DNA of 64,000 bases, taken from JAOUGY01 sp963785075 (lineage in GTDB: Bacteria > Actinomycetota > Acidimicrobiia > Spongiisociales > ZC4RG35). A model generated the notes under the pieces. It was given only the letters and a program-made list of their open reading frames with translations. It was not told the origin of the DNA and ran no database searches. The position numbers and the translations under genes were made by a program. The stretch is from positions 62,001 to 126,000 of the forward strand of contig CAWATW010000011.1 of assembly GCA_963785075.1 (NCBI GenBank), read 5' to 3'. Positions 53,216 through 61,800 of the stretch are shown in pieces. The number at the start of each line of letters is the position of its first letter. Position 1 is the first letter of the stretch.

Positions 53216-53264
53216 GTTTTCGCGCACAAAATGCGTGAATAACGCACCTTTTGTGCGCGAAAAC
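53216..53264. promoter_or_regulatory. Long palindrome between divergent gabT and pncB
   Basis: GTTTTCGCGCACAAAA at 53216-53231 is perfectly mirrored at 53249-53264, and the spacer contains a second nested pair (TGCGT...ACGCA), giving an almost unbroken 21-bp arm. It ends 22 bases before the pncB GTG and lies 66 bases from the gabT start. Position suggests an operator for one or both genes; an RNA hairpin in the pncB leader is the alternative. Confidence 0.65.
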
Positions 53265-53285
53265 GGGGGTTCTAGGCTTCGCCAG

Positions 53286-54807
53286 GTGAGCATCTCCGAC
53301 GGAATTCTCTTTACCGACCACTATCAGCTGACGATGGCCCAGCTCTACTGGCGAATGGGACTCGCCGAACGGAGGGCTCAGTTCGACCACAGCTTCCGGA
53401 GCTACCCGGACTACGGCAAGCACCAGGCGGGTTACTGCATCGCGGCCGGTCTCGACCAGATGCTCGGCTGGATGGAGTCCGCCCGATTCGGTCCTGAGGA
53501 GCTCGACGTTCTCCGCAGCGTTCGTTCCCCGTCCGGTGGTCAGGTCTTCACCGAGGACTTCCTGGCCTACCTCAACGACGTCGGCGGCTTCACCGACGTC
53601 GACATCTGGGCCGTCCCGGAGGGACGGGTCGTTCACCCCAACACTCCGATCACGGTGGTGCAGGCGCCGTTGCTGGTGGCCCAGCTCCTGGAGACCGGGT
53701 TGCTCCACCACCTCAACTTCCCGACGCTCATCGCCACGAAGGCATCTCGAGTGGCCGAAGCGGCCCACGGCGGTGCCGTGCTCGAGTTCGGCATGCGTCG
53801 GGCACAGAACGCCAACCCGGCATCACGGGCCGCCATCATCGGCGGTGCCGCCGGATCTTCGAACGTCGGCCTTTCGGCCGAGCTCGGAATGGCGTCGAAA
53901 GGCACCCACGCCCATTCGATGGTGCAGGTGTTCATGGCGGTCGCCGGTGGCGAGCTGCGCAGCATTTCGGGCGTACGCCGAGGTGTATCCCGACGAGTGT
54001 CTGCTGCTGGTGGACACCATCGACACCCTCGAGTCCGGTGTCCCCAACGCGATCAAGGTGTTCGAGGAGCTGCGTGCCGCCGGGCATCGCCCGGTCGGCA
54101 TCCGTCTGGACTCCGGTGACCTGGCGCACCTGGCGGTCCGGTCGGCAGCGATGCTCGACGCTGCCGGGTTCGAGGACACGACGATCGTCTTGTCGAGCCA
54201 GCTCGACGAGCTGACCATCTTCCAGATTCGATCTCAGATCATCGACGAGGCGCCTCGATACGACGTCGATCCCGCCCGACTCCTGAGACGGCTGGTCTAC
54301 GGGGTGGGGTCGCGCATGGTGACCTCCGACGGGGATCCGTCGCTCGACGGTGTCTACAAGATCGTTGCCATCGAGCACGCGGGGGAGTGGACGCCGGCCA
54401 TCAAGATCTCGGACACGCCGGCAAAGGTCATCAATCCCGGCAACAAGCGACTGCTGCGGGTGTACGACGAGCGGGGGAGGGCGACAGCAGACGTGATGGC
54501 GCTGCCCGACGACGACATGACCGTAAGGCCGCTGACCCTCGTTCATCCCAACCTGCCCGGAGTGGACCGGACTCTGTCGGGAGCCGAGGTGAGCGAAGTG
54601 GAGGATCTCCTCCTCCATGTGGTCGATCGTTCGGGGAGTCGAGCCGTGCTGGGCGACGTAGCGGAGGCCGTGGGTCGTCGCCGGCAAGACCTCGATCGAC
54701 TCGACACCGGTGTGCGCAGGCTGGTCAACCCGCATCGCTATCACGTCTCGCTCACCCCGGCGCTGTATGCGCTCAAGCAGCAGCTGATCGACCACTACTC
54801 ACGTTGA
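53286..54807 (+). pseudogene. pncB: Nicotinate phosphoribosyltransferase, one frameshift
   Basis: About 506 residues when repaired, starting at GTG 53286. The N-terminus is FTDHYQLTMAQLYWRMGL. The histidine that is phosphorylated during catalysis lies in SKGTHAHSMVQ (near 205), and the phosphoribosyl-site motif is IRLDSGDLAHLA (near 275). VYGVGSRMVTSDGDPSLDGV and KISDTPAKVINPGNK follow. One extra base at about 53964 breaks GEL from AAFRAYAEVYPDE. The enzyme makes nicotinate mononucleotide from nicotinate and PRPP with ATP; PncA upstream supplies nicotinate. A palindrome precedes it and a perfect hairpin follows. Confidence 0.85.
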
Positions 54808-54812
54808 CGTGC

Positions 54813-54840
54813 CGAGGGGCCGTCGTCCGACGGCCCCTCG
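54813..54840. terminator. 13-bp perfect hairpin after pncB
   Basis: CGAGGGGCCGTCG (54813-54825) pairs with CGACGGCCCCTCG (54828-54840) over a two-base TC loop, six bases after the pncB stop and 24 bases before the end of the convergent membrane-protein gene. It is probably a two-way terminator. Confidence 0.72.
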
Positions 54841-54863
54841 TGATCTCGATCCCGATCGGTTCA

Positions 54864-55130
54864 TCAGTCGATCGGGTTGGGTGGAAGCTCCTCGTAGGCC
54901 GAGGCCGGAACCTCTCCCGGATGCACGGCTTCCACCGCGGTCTTGCGCCGGAACAGCGGCAGCATCACGATCACGCCGAGCGTGACCAACGCAAGCGGCG
55001 CCAGCCATCCCCATTGGACGTCTACGAGCAGCGCCCGCCACGGATTCGAGAATCCGATGAATGCGAGTCCCAGCAGGGTGAAGATGGTGCCGAAGATGAG
55101 TGACACCGCGTCGAGTCTGTGTAGTTTCAT
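54864..55130 (-). CDS. Small membrane protein downstream of LiaF-like gene
   Basis: Protein of 88 residues with two membrane helices (about 8-28 and 41-60) and a 25-residue cytoplasmic or external tail. Its ATG overlaps the stop of the PspC/LiaF-like gene by four bases, so it belongs to that envelope-stress operon. The family is not recognised; small helical-hairpin proteins are common companions of LiaF/PspC. Confidence 0.75.
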   Translation of the reverse strand: MKLHRLDAVSLIFGTIFTLLGLAFIGFSNPWRALLVDVQWGWLAPLALVTLGVIVMLPLFRRKTAVEAVHPGEVPASAYEELPPNPID

Positions 55131-56653
55131 CGCAAGTCCTCCACAGTGATTGAACCGGCATCGACCTGGACGTCGATGATGAGCAATGGTGTGGAACCGG
55201 TCCGGTAGCGGGCGGAGCGGTCGATTCCATCCTGCGAGCCGTCGGGAGTGTCGATGTCACCGAGACCCACTTCCGCGTTGACCTCGGCCGTGATTCCCTC
55301 AGGGAGGATCACCGTGACCGAACCCACGTCCACGGTTGCTTCGATCCGCGTTGGCCGCTCCAGAGTCAGGTTGGAAAAGTCGAGCGTCATGTCGCCTGCG
55401 CCGAGTCGATACTCGTCCTGGAGGTCGTCCGGATCGCTCGCCGAGAACACGACTTCTCCTCCGAAGCCGATGGGGGCAGGATCCTGGCCTTCGCTCCGGA
55501 TCTGGATCTGGCCGGCGTCGGCCTCAGCGTCGATCTTCAAAGATCCATTGTCACCGTCGATCTGACGTCGAGTGCTGATCTCGCCGAGTCCGGCTTCGAC
55601 CGAGTCGAAAACCCGCACCTCTCCCGCCGCCACGGATGCCGTGGCGTCGACGGAGATGTCGTCGGGGACGGTGATGATGATCTGACCCAGCCGCAGGTCG
55701 GCGTCGAACGAGACGTCGGCGCCGGCGAAGTCGACGTTGCTCAGATCGATTTCCATGGTGCCGACGTCGGCTGTGTACGCGGTCTGAATGTCGCTCACCG
55801 TCTGCGGCTCGTATCGAACGTCTTCGCTGCTCAGATCGAGATCACCGAGTGGCGAAACGAGCAGTGCGGGTATGAGGATCACCCCCAGGACGATGAGACC
55901 CCGAGCCCTACCGGCGATGCTCCCGATGAGCAGACCGAGACCGATCACCAGCACGGCGGTTCCCAGATAGTGGCGTGCCGCCACCTCATACCCGCCAACG
56001 GTGTCGAAGAAGCCCATCACTCCGAGCACGATGAGTCCGACTGCGATCGTCACGCGGCCGAGAATCGAGCGCGGCCGGGGAGTGGGTGGAATCGGTGGAG
56101 GCGTCGGTGCTGCCGGTACCGGCGGCTCCGGGGGAGCGGCCGGAGGTTCCCCGGGTCCATCACCCGGCTTGGTGTCGAGCACGGACGTCGTACTGAGGTC
56201 CGTGGGTGTTTCGGTGGTCATGTCGGTTGTTTCCTCCTCGGTCGAGCCCAGACCCAGGTCGCCGCGATACAAGAGGACCCCAACGAGGATCAGGAGCGCG
56301 GCGAGCGCGAGGTCGGTGTCGATCAAACCGGTCGACTCCACGGCGACGAGGACCGCCAACACCACCAGCCCCACTCCGATCCAGGCTCGAGGGCCTTCGA
56401 TCCTTCCGAGGAGTCGTTCGGCTGCCGGCCGCGCGTCACCCTCTGCGGGGATCAGCAGCCATCCGGCGGCGTATGCGACGAACCCGACGCCTCCGGAGAA
56501 GGCGAGGATCACGAACACGACTCTCACGAGCCAGGTGGGAATGGAGAGGCGCCGCGCTATCGCAGCGGCCACGCCGGCGAACACACGGCCGGCCTGAGGC
56601 CGGACCAATACCCCGTCACGCGTCGATCGGTTGATCTGATCGGTTTCCATCAT
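55127..56653 (-). CDS. PspC-LiaF-like envelope stress protein
   Basis: Protein of 508 residues. A PspC domain lies at about 20-75 (AGRVFAGVAAAIARRLSIP then VRVVFVILAFSGGVGFVAYA). More membrane helices follow at about 90-132, then a Thr/Pro-rich linker (about 140-200), a LiaI/LiaF-like set of helices (about 205-275), and a C-terminal beta-helix of repeated adhesin-like turns (VGTMEIDLSNVDFAGADVSF, LGQIIITVPDDISVDA, VGSVTVILPEGITAEV). In firmicutes LiaF restrains the LiaS kinase. Here a PspC-bearing kinase and LuxR regulator are divergent and adjacent. That gives a LiaFSR-like sensing unit for cell-envelope damage. Confidence 0.82.
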   Translation of the reverse strand: MMETDQINRSTRDGVLVRPQAGRVFAGVAAAIARRLSIPTWLVRVVFVILAFSGGVGFVAYAAGWLLIPAEGDARPAAERLLGRIEGPRAWIGVGLVVLAVLVAVESTGLIDTDLALAALLILVGVLLYRGDLGLGSTEEETTDMTTETPTDLSTTSVLDTKPGDGPGEPPAAPPEPPVPAAPTPPPIPPTPRPRSILGRVTIAVGLIVLGVMGFFDTVGGYEVAARHYLGTAVLVIGLGLLIGSIAGRARGLIVLGVILIPALLVSPLGDLDLSSEDVRYEPQTVSDIQTAYTADVGTMEIDLSNVDFAGADVSFDADLRLGQIIITVPDDISVDATASVAAGEVRVFDSVEAGLGEISTRRQIDGDNGSLKIDAEADAGQIQIRSEGQDPAPIGFGGEVVFSASDPDDLQDEYRLGAGDMTLDFSNLTLERPTRIEATVDVGSVTVILPEGITAEVNAEVGLGDIDTPDGSQDGIDRSARYRTGSTPLLIIDVQVDAGSITVEDLR

Positions 56654-56774
56654 GGCTCCAGCATCCGTCTCGTCGGGTGGGCCCGTCCATCGGGTATGAC
56701 CCCGCTGCGACCCCGAGGAGGTGGGGAATCGTCAGGGTCATCCCGTATTGTTCCTTCATGGGCGGGGTGACACC

Positions 56775-57980
56775 ATGTCAAGTGTGATCGAGGAAGATCC
56801 CGAACTCCACTCCGACGAGACCGGGCACGGTCTGCTTCGGCGCGATCCCGATGACCAGGTCATCTCGGGGTTGGCAGCCGGCATGGCCAACCGGCTCGGC
56901 ATCGAGCCCGTGTACGTCCGGGCGGCGTTCGCAGCGTTGACGATCGTGTGGGGCGTAGGCCTGTTGCTCTACCTCGGTATTTGGGCCGCCGTCAGCGGCT
57001 CGGAGCCCTACCGGCACCAGCGGGAGCCCACCGCCCGAAGGGAACGCTTTGGCCTGGCGTTCATCTTTCTGGGCAGCCTCGTGGCGCTCCGCGCCACCGG
57101 AATCTGGCCCGGCGACGGTGTTGTCTGGCCCATGACGGCCATCATCTTCGGGGCGGCTTTTCTCCTCGACCGCCAGGAGGTCGACTCTCGGGAAGCCCTG
57201 CTGCGAGTCTTCGATCCCACCGGGGGTCGGTTGCGGTCGAGGACCCTCATCGGCGTTGTCCTGCTGGTCGTGGGGGTTGCCCTGTTCGGGTCCGCCGCAG
57301 TGCCCAATCTCGGTTCGACCGTGTTTGCGGTGGTCATCACCGGTCTCGGCGTCACGCTGGTGTTCGGCCCTTGGATGATCCGACTGGCATCCGACCTGGG
57401 TCGTGAACGCCGAGAGAGGATCCGGCAGGAGGAGAGAGCGGAGATGGCCGCCCATCTTCACGACTCGGTACTCCAGACGCTGGCACTCATCCAGCGGAGC
57501 GACGAGCCGAAGCGGATGGTGACGCTTGCCCGGGCACAGGAACGGGAGCTGCGGAAGTGGCTCTACGAGCGTGCCCCCGAGTCGGGCGAGGAACGTCTCT
57601 CCGATGTGTTACAAGCGACGGCCGATCGCATCGAGGCCGACTTCGACATCCCGGTCGAGGTGGTGACGGTCGGCGACGCACCGATGACCGACGCGATGAG
57701 AGCACTCGCCGGCGCAGCCGGGGAGGCGCTCATCAACGCGGCCAAGCATTCGAAGGTCGACAGAATCTCCCTGTTCGTCGAGACCACCGACTCCCTTGCC
57801 GAGGTGTTCGTATCCGACCAGGGTGTCGGCTTCACGCCCGAGACGATCAATGGAGATCGGCGCGGCATAGCGGATTCGATCATCGGCCGGATGACCCGCC
57901 ACGGCGGCAGCGCGGAGGTTCACAGCGAGCCGGGCGAAGGCACCGAAGTCCACCTCACCATGCCAAGGGAGATCTCATGA
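56775..57980 (+). CDS. PspC-containing sensor histidine kinase (LiaS-like)
   Basis: Kinase of 401 residues. The N-terminal PspC domain (about 20-75, DPDDQVISGLAAGMANRLG then VRAAFAALTIVWGVGLLLYL) is followed by several more membrane helices to about 205. The HisKA_3 box AAHLHDSVLQTLALI has the phospho-accepting histidine (near 227). The ATPase part has GEALINAAKHS (N box), VSDQGVGFTPE (G1) and RRGIADSIIGRM (G2). ATG 56775 is chosen; its ribosome-binding site is weak (GGCGGGGTG). It is divergent from the LiaF-like gene and overlaps its response regulator. It would sense envelope stress within the membrane. Confidence 0.88.
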   Translation: MSSVIEEDPELHSDETGHGLLRRDPDDQVISGLAAGMANRLGIEPVYVRAAFAALTIVWGVGLLLYLGIWAAVSGSEPYRHQREPTARRERFGLAFIFLGSLVALRATGIWPGDGVVWPMTAIIFGAAFLLDRQEVDSREALLRVFDPTGGRLRSRTLIGVVLLVVGVALFGSAAVPNLGSTVFAVVITGLGVTLVFGPWMIRLASDLGRERRERIRQEERAEMAAHLHDSVLQTLALIQRSDEPKRMVTLARAQERELRKWLYERAPESGEERLSDVLQATADRIEADFDIPVEVVTVGDAPMTDAMRALAGAAGEALINAAKHSKVDRISLFVETTDSLAEVFVSDQGVGFTPETINGDRRGIADSIIGRMTRHGGSAEVHSEPGEGTEVHLTMPREIS

Positions 57981-58609
57981 TCAGCGTGTTTCTCGTCGAC
58001 GACCATCGGCTGTTCCTGTCAGGGGTGCGAGCGGAGCTCGAAGACAGGGTCGACATCGTCGGGGCGGCATCCGACGTCGACGACGCAATCGACGGGATCC
58101 GTTCCGCCGATCCCGACGTGGTCCTCGTCGATGTTCACATGCCCGGCGGGGGAGGACTCACCGTCATCGAACAAGTCGTCGAGACCCATCCTGAGATGCG
58201 GTTCCTCGCCCTCTCCGTCTCGGACGCGGCCGAGGATGTGATCGCGATGATCCGTGCCGGGGCGAGAGGGTACGTGACGAAGTCGATCTCGCCGGACGAG
58301 CTCGTCGACGCCATCACCCGGGTCCATGCAGGCGACGCCGTGTTCTCGCCCCGGCTGGCGGGATTCGTGCTCGATGCGTTCGCCGATACGATCACTGCGC
58401 CCATCGACCCCGAACTCGACCAGCTCACACCACGTGAGAAGGAAGTGCTCCGGCAGATCGCTCGGGGTTACGCCTACAAGCAGGTGGCGCACCGGCTCGA
58501 CATAAGCATCAAGACGGTGGAAACCCACGTGTCGTCGGTGCTCAGAAAGCTGCAGCTCTCAAACCGGCACGAATTGGCACGGTGGGCTTCGAACCGGCGA
58601 ATCGTCTGA
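57977..58609 (+). CDS. LuxR-family response regulator (LiaR-like)
   Basis: Regulator of 210 residues. The receiver domain has LVDDHRLFLSGVRAEL, and Asp in VVLVDVHMPGGGG (near 54) is the phosphorylation site; a conserved Lys is in GYVTKSISPDEL. The LuxR helix-turn-helix domain is LTPREKEVLRQIARGYAYKQ then SIKTVETHVSSVLRKL. Its ATG overlaps the kinase stop by four bases, so the two form a cognate pair. Likely targets are the divergent LiaF-like operon and other envelope genes nearby. Confidence 0.9.
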   Translation: MISVFLVDDHRLFLSGVRAELEDRVDIVGAASDVDDAIDGIRSADPDVVLVDVHMPGGGGLTVIEQVVETHPEMRFLALSVSDAAEDVIAMIRAGARGYVTKSISPDELVDAITRVHAGDAVFSPRLAGFVLDAFADTITAPIDPELDQLTPREKEVLRQIARGYAYKQVAHRLDISIKTVETHVSSVLRKLQLSNRHELARWASNRRIV

Positions 58610-58618
58610 GCCTGTGTC

Positions 58619-59107
58619 TCAGGTCCCGGCGGTCTCGACGTGTGCGATCTGTGCGCGCACGAATTGATCGATGCCGTTGACCCGGAAACTGAATCGGTGC
58701 CCGGGCGGGAGCATCTTCAGCGCCACATCGGCGTCGAGTATGTCGAACTCGTCCACGGGGTAGGTCACGTCGTGGCGTCGAATGGTGGCATGCCCTACGG
58801 CTCTGGCGTTCTCGAGCCAATCGACGTGAGTGCCATACGGCAGGGGGATCACGAACCCGCCGGTCACGGGGTCGGCGACGACGGGGGTCCGGTGGACCTC
58901 ACCGGTCCTCCGACCGCGGGTCTCGATCGTGCTCGCGTACCAGCCGCCCTTCCCTGAGCGCTTGAGCATCCATGGGTTCAACGTGTCACGGTTGAATCGC
59001 CGGATGGCCTCGTTGATCGAAGGTCGGCCGAGGATCGTGCTGAAGACGATCGGGATCAGGAACAGTGCGCCGATCACCACCAGGAGCCCGAGCATCCATC
59101 GTTTCAT
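58619..59107 (-). CDS. Deazaflavin(F420)-dependent nitroreductase-family protein
   Basis: Protein of 162 residues of the Ddn/DUF385 (nitroreductase-fold split barrel) family. It has an N-terminal membrane helix (MLGLLVVIGALFLIPIVFST), then ASTIETRGRRTGEVHRTPVV near 58, where F420 phosphate-binding residues lie, and IPLPYGTHVDWLENARAVGH. Such proteins reduce substrates with F420H2 in actinobacteria. Some members merely bind fatty acids. It converges on the response regulator gene. Confidence 0.8.
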   Translation of the reverse strand: MKRWMLGLLVVIGALFLIPIVFSTILGRPSINEAIRRFNRDTLNPWMLKRSGKGGWYASTIETRGRRTGEVHRTPVVADPVTGGFVIPLPYGTHVDWLENARAVGHATIRRHDVTYPVDEFDILDADVALKMLPPGHRFSFRVNGIDQFVRAQIAHVETAGT

Positions 59108-59214
59108 CGAGGCCTCCTCGTCCGGCTAGCCCAATCGTGGGGCTCTCCGGAGCCGACCGCCAGGGCAGAACGACCGGACCGTGACTGCCCATCCCGCAAC
59201 CGGAGGTCGCGCGC

Positions 59215-60456
59215 TCACCGGGCGGTCTCGGTGCCCTTCACGAGGTCGCCCGCCTTCCAGACGTGTGTGACATGGTCTGGACCCACGAGTACCCCGAGGT
59301 CGGCAAGCGGGTCGGCATCGAGACAGATGACGTCGGAATCGAACCCTGTCGCCAGAAGCCCGGACCGGGGCGCTTGCGGTCCCACGGTGAGAGGTCCGTT
59401 GGCGGTTGCCGCCTCGATGGCGGCCAACGGTGACAGACCGGCCGTGACGAGGTGGCCGAGCTCGGCTGCGTTCTGGCCGATGGCGCTCCTGACGAAGATG
59501 TCGGTTCCGGTGGCCATCGTCACGCCGGCCGAAACGGCGATCTGCATGGCCTCGAGATGTCGGTCGGCGATTGCGAGGATCTTGGTGCGGGCATAGTCCG
59601 GCATGTTGAGGGCTGCACTCTGATTCACGAGCAGGTCCACGATGAAACGGGTGGGAACGAGCACGGCGTCGCATTCGACCATCGCCTGCGCAGATTCCTC
59701 GTCGAGGTAGCTTCCGTGCTCGATCGTCTTGGCGCCTGCCTCCAGGGCAGCCATGATGCCCGGCTTTCCGTGGCAGTGGGCTGCGACCACCCGCTCTGCG
59801 CGAGCTGCCTCTTCGACGATCGCCTTCAGCTCCTCGAGTGAGAACTGCTGGTGGATCGGATGGTCGATCTGGCTCATGACACCGCCGGACGCACAGACCT
59901 TGATCACCCGGGCGCCCAGCCGCAGCTGGCGCCGGACGAGTCGTCGGCAGTCGTCGGGCCCGTCGCACAGCGTGGGCGCGCCAAAATGCCGCTCGAAGAG
60001 ATCGTCGACCTGGGGGATGGGCATCCCGTGGATGTCTGCGTGTCCGCCGGTCTGGGAAAGAATGCTTCCCGAGGCATAGATGGACGGGCCGACAATGGTC
60101 CCTTCCTCGACCGCCCGGGCCAGGTACACCCCGTATCCGCCGACCTCCCTGACGCTGGTGAATCCCGCCGCCAGCAGCCGGCCGATGTCCTGAGCGGCCC
60201 GCACTGCCCCCACTCTGGGGTCGTGTGTGATCAAGGCTTCGATGTTGGCCGTGTCGAGTCCCCAGAAGTGTGAATGCGTCTCCCACATGCCTGGCATGAC
60301 GGCCGGGGTCGAGACCACCTCGGCTCCCGGCGTCGCAGGAGCACCCGATGTCGGCCCGGCGTACGAGATGGCGGTGCCTTCCAGAACCACCACGGCGTCG
60401 TCGATCGGGTCCCCACGGCCCGGGATCATGCGGTTCGCTTCGATGCGTGTCGTCAT
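59215..60456 (-). CDS. Imidazolonepropionase-like metal-dependent amidohydrolase
   Basis: Amidohydrolase of 413 residues. Metal ligands are visible: MPGMWETHSHFWG (HxH, near 62), RVIKVCASGGV (position of the carboxylated lysine or equivalent, near 183), VVAAHCHGKPGI (near 222), TIEHGSYLD (near 243) and ATGTDIF (near 316). The layout fits Xaa-Pro dipeptidase/Sgx9260-like members that act on dipeptides or acyl amino acids. The substrate is unknown. It overlaps the stop of the upstream LiaF-like gene by four bases. Confidence 0.85.
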   Translation of the reverse strand: MTTRIEANRMIPGRGDPIDDAVVVLEGTAISYAGPTSGAPATPGAEVVSTPAVMPGMWETHSHFWGLDTANIEALITHDPRVGAVRAAQDIGRLLAAGFTSVREVGGYGVYLARAVEEGTIVGPSIYASGSILSQTGGHADIHGMPIPQVDDLFERHFGAPTLCDGPDDCRRLVRRQLRLGARVIKVCASGGVMSQIDHPIHQQFSLEELKAIVEEAARAERVVAAHCHGKPGIMAALEAGAKTIEHGSYLDEESAQAMVECDAVLVPTRFIVDLLVNQSAALNMPDYARTKILAIADRHLEAMQIAVSAGVTMATGTDIFVRSAIGQNAAELGHLVTAGLSPLAAIEAATANGPLTVGPQAPRSGLLATGFDSDVICLDADPLADLGVLVGPDHVTHVWKAGDLVKGTETAR

Positions 60457-60938
60457 GCTGTCTCACCTGCCGCCCGAAGGACCGGCCGGGCGACCACGCT
60501 CAGCCCGCCAAAGATCGTGGTGGCATCGATCTGGAGCGTCGGAGCTGAGGCGGTTAGGTCGCTTGGATCGGTGTATCTCCGGTCGACGCCGGCTGCGACG
60601 CTGGCACTGTTGATCGTTACGCGCCATCCGTCGGGAACGGTGATGTCGGTTCCACCGAAGATGGTGGTCACCTGGATCAGACCGTGTCCGCCGTCCAACG
60701 ACGCCCGTCGCAGGTCGAGAGCTGTCCCGCCGAAGATCGACACGATCGTGCCACCCGTGAAGGCGTTCGAGGTGGGGCGCAGCGACGAGCCGTCGAAGAT
60801 CGAGACGAGGGAGATGTCGTGACCCGATGGATCGTCCCGAACCGGGAGTCGTGAGCGAGCGATGAGCGCCCCCATGGCCACGGTGCCGAGGAGGCCGGCC
60901 CCGATGGCAGCCGTCTTCTTCCAGACATTCGAAGTCAT
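60453..60938 (-). CDS. LiaF C-terminal-like small protein
   Basis: Protein of 161 residues. One N-terminal membrane helix (about 8-26) is followed by repeated beta-helix turns of the cell-wall-active antibiotic response (LiaF/YvqF C-terminal) type: VSIFDGSSLRPTSNAF, GGTIVSIFGGTALDLRRASL and VTTIFGGTDITVPDGWRV. The SIFGG/TIFGG signature recurs four times. It is translationally coupled to the amidohydrolase and probably part of the same envelope-response regulon. Confidence 0.78.
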   Translation of the reverse strand: MTSNVWKKTAAIGAGLLGTVAMGALIARSRLPVRDDPSGHDISLVSIFDGSSLRPTSNAFTGGTIVSIFGGTALDLRRASLDGGHGLIQVTTIFGGTDITVPDGWRVTINSASVAAGVDRRYTDPSDLTASAPTLQIDATTIFGGLSVVARPVLRAAGETA

Positions 60939-60991
60939 GGGTGCACCCTACAGTCCGGAATGGCCACGAACTCCCGGAGGTTGGGAGTGCC

Positions 60992-61774
60992 ATGGAGGGT
61001 CCGAGCATTCTCGGCGCGGTCGTGTCGATCGGGCGTTCACTGGTCACCACGCGGCGTCCGTCACCGAGTGGGATTGGGTGCGCCTCGACTGCGGGCTACG
61101 CCCTGGTCTTGGGCGAGATCGCCGCTCGTGGCCCGCACGCGGTCGTAGGAGCCAGGGAGATGTTGGAGTCTGTGGTCGACGATCTCGCCTGTTCCGATCC
61201 TGACACGTTCGACCGCGCAGGGGCTCTCGGCTTCTGGCTCGACCTGTACAACTCCGGGGCGCTCGCACTCGCGTTGAGGACGGCGGAGGCCGGCGACACC
61301 TCTGTGCTGAGAACTCCAGGCGCCTTCAGTGCGCCATTCGCCACGGTGGCGGGCGAGCGGCTTTCTCTCGACGCCATCGAGCACGGAAAGATCCGGCGAT
61401 TCAATGATGCGCGCGTCCACGCCGCCATGGTGTGTGGTTCGATCTCGTGCCCCACGCTGCGGACCACTCCCTATTCCGGCACCGACCTCGACGCCGTGCT
61501 CGACGATCAGCTCGACGCCTTTCTCTCATCCGGAGGAATCGTGGCCGATCGTGGCCGGAACGTGGTGCGGCTGTCACGAGTGTTCGCCTGGTTCGGCGGC
61601 GACGTCGTGCGCCCGGCCCGGATGCCGACGCTTCTTCCCGCCCGAGGGGCAAAGGTGCTCGAAGCGTTGCTTCCTCACGTCGAGGCGGATCTGCGGATGT
61701 GGATCGTGGCGGAGAGCCCGACGGTGGAGTTTCTCTCGTACGACTGGGGACTGCGTTGCACCGTGGGCAGTTAG
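60992..61774 (+). CDS. DUF547 domain protein
   Basis: Protein of 260 residues, starting at ATG 60992 behind GGAGG (60975) or GGGAG (60983). The family motifs are GFWLDLYNSGALALALRT (near 80) and IEHGKIRRFNDARVHAAMVC then GSISCPTLRTTPYSG near 145. There is no signal peptide, although many DUF547 proteins are exported. The function of the family is unknown; its conserved Cys/His/Asp are reminiscent of a papain-like fold. It is divergent from the LiaF-like gene. Confidence 0.8.
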   Translation: MEGPSILGAVVSIGRSLVTTRRPSPSGIGCASTAGYALVLGEIAARGPHAVVGAREMLESVVDDLACSDPDTFDRAGALGFWLDLYNSGALALALRTAEAGDTSVLRTPGAFSAPFATVAGERLSLDAIEHGKIRRFNDARVHAAMVCGSISCPTLRTTPYSGTDLDAVLDDQLDAFLSSGGIVADRGRNVVRLSRVFAWFGGDVVRPARMPTLLPARGAKVLEALLPHVEADLRMWIVAESPTVEFLSYDWGLRCTVGS

Positions 61775-61800
61775 CGTCCCGGCGTGGCGGCCCCGAGCGC

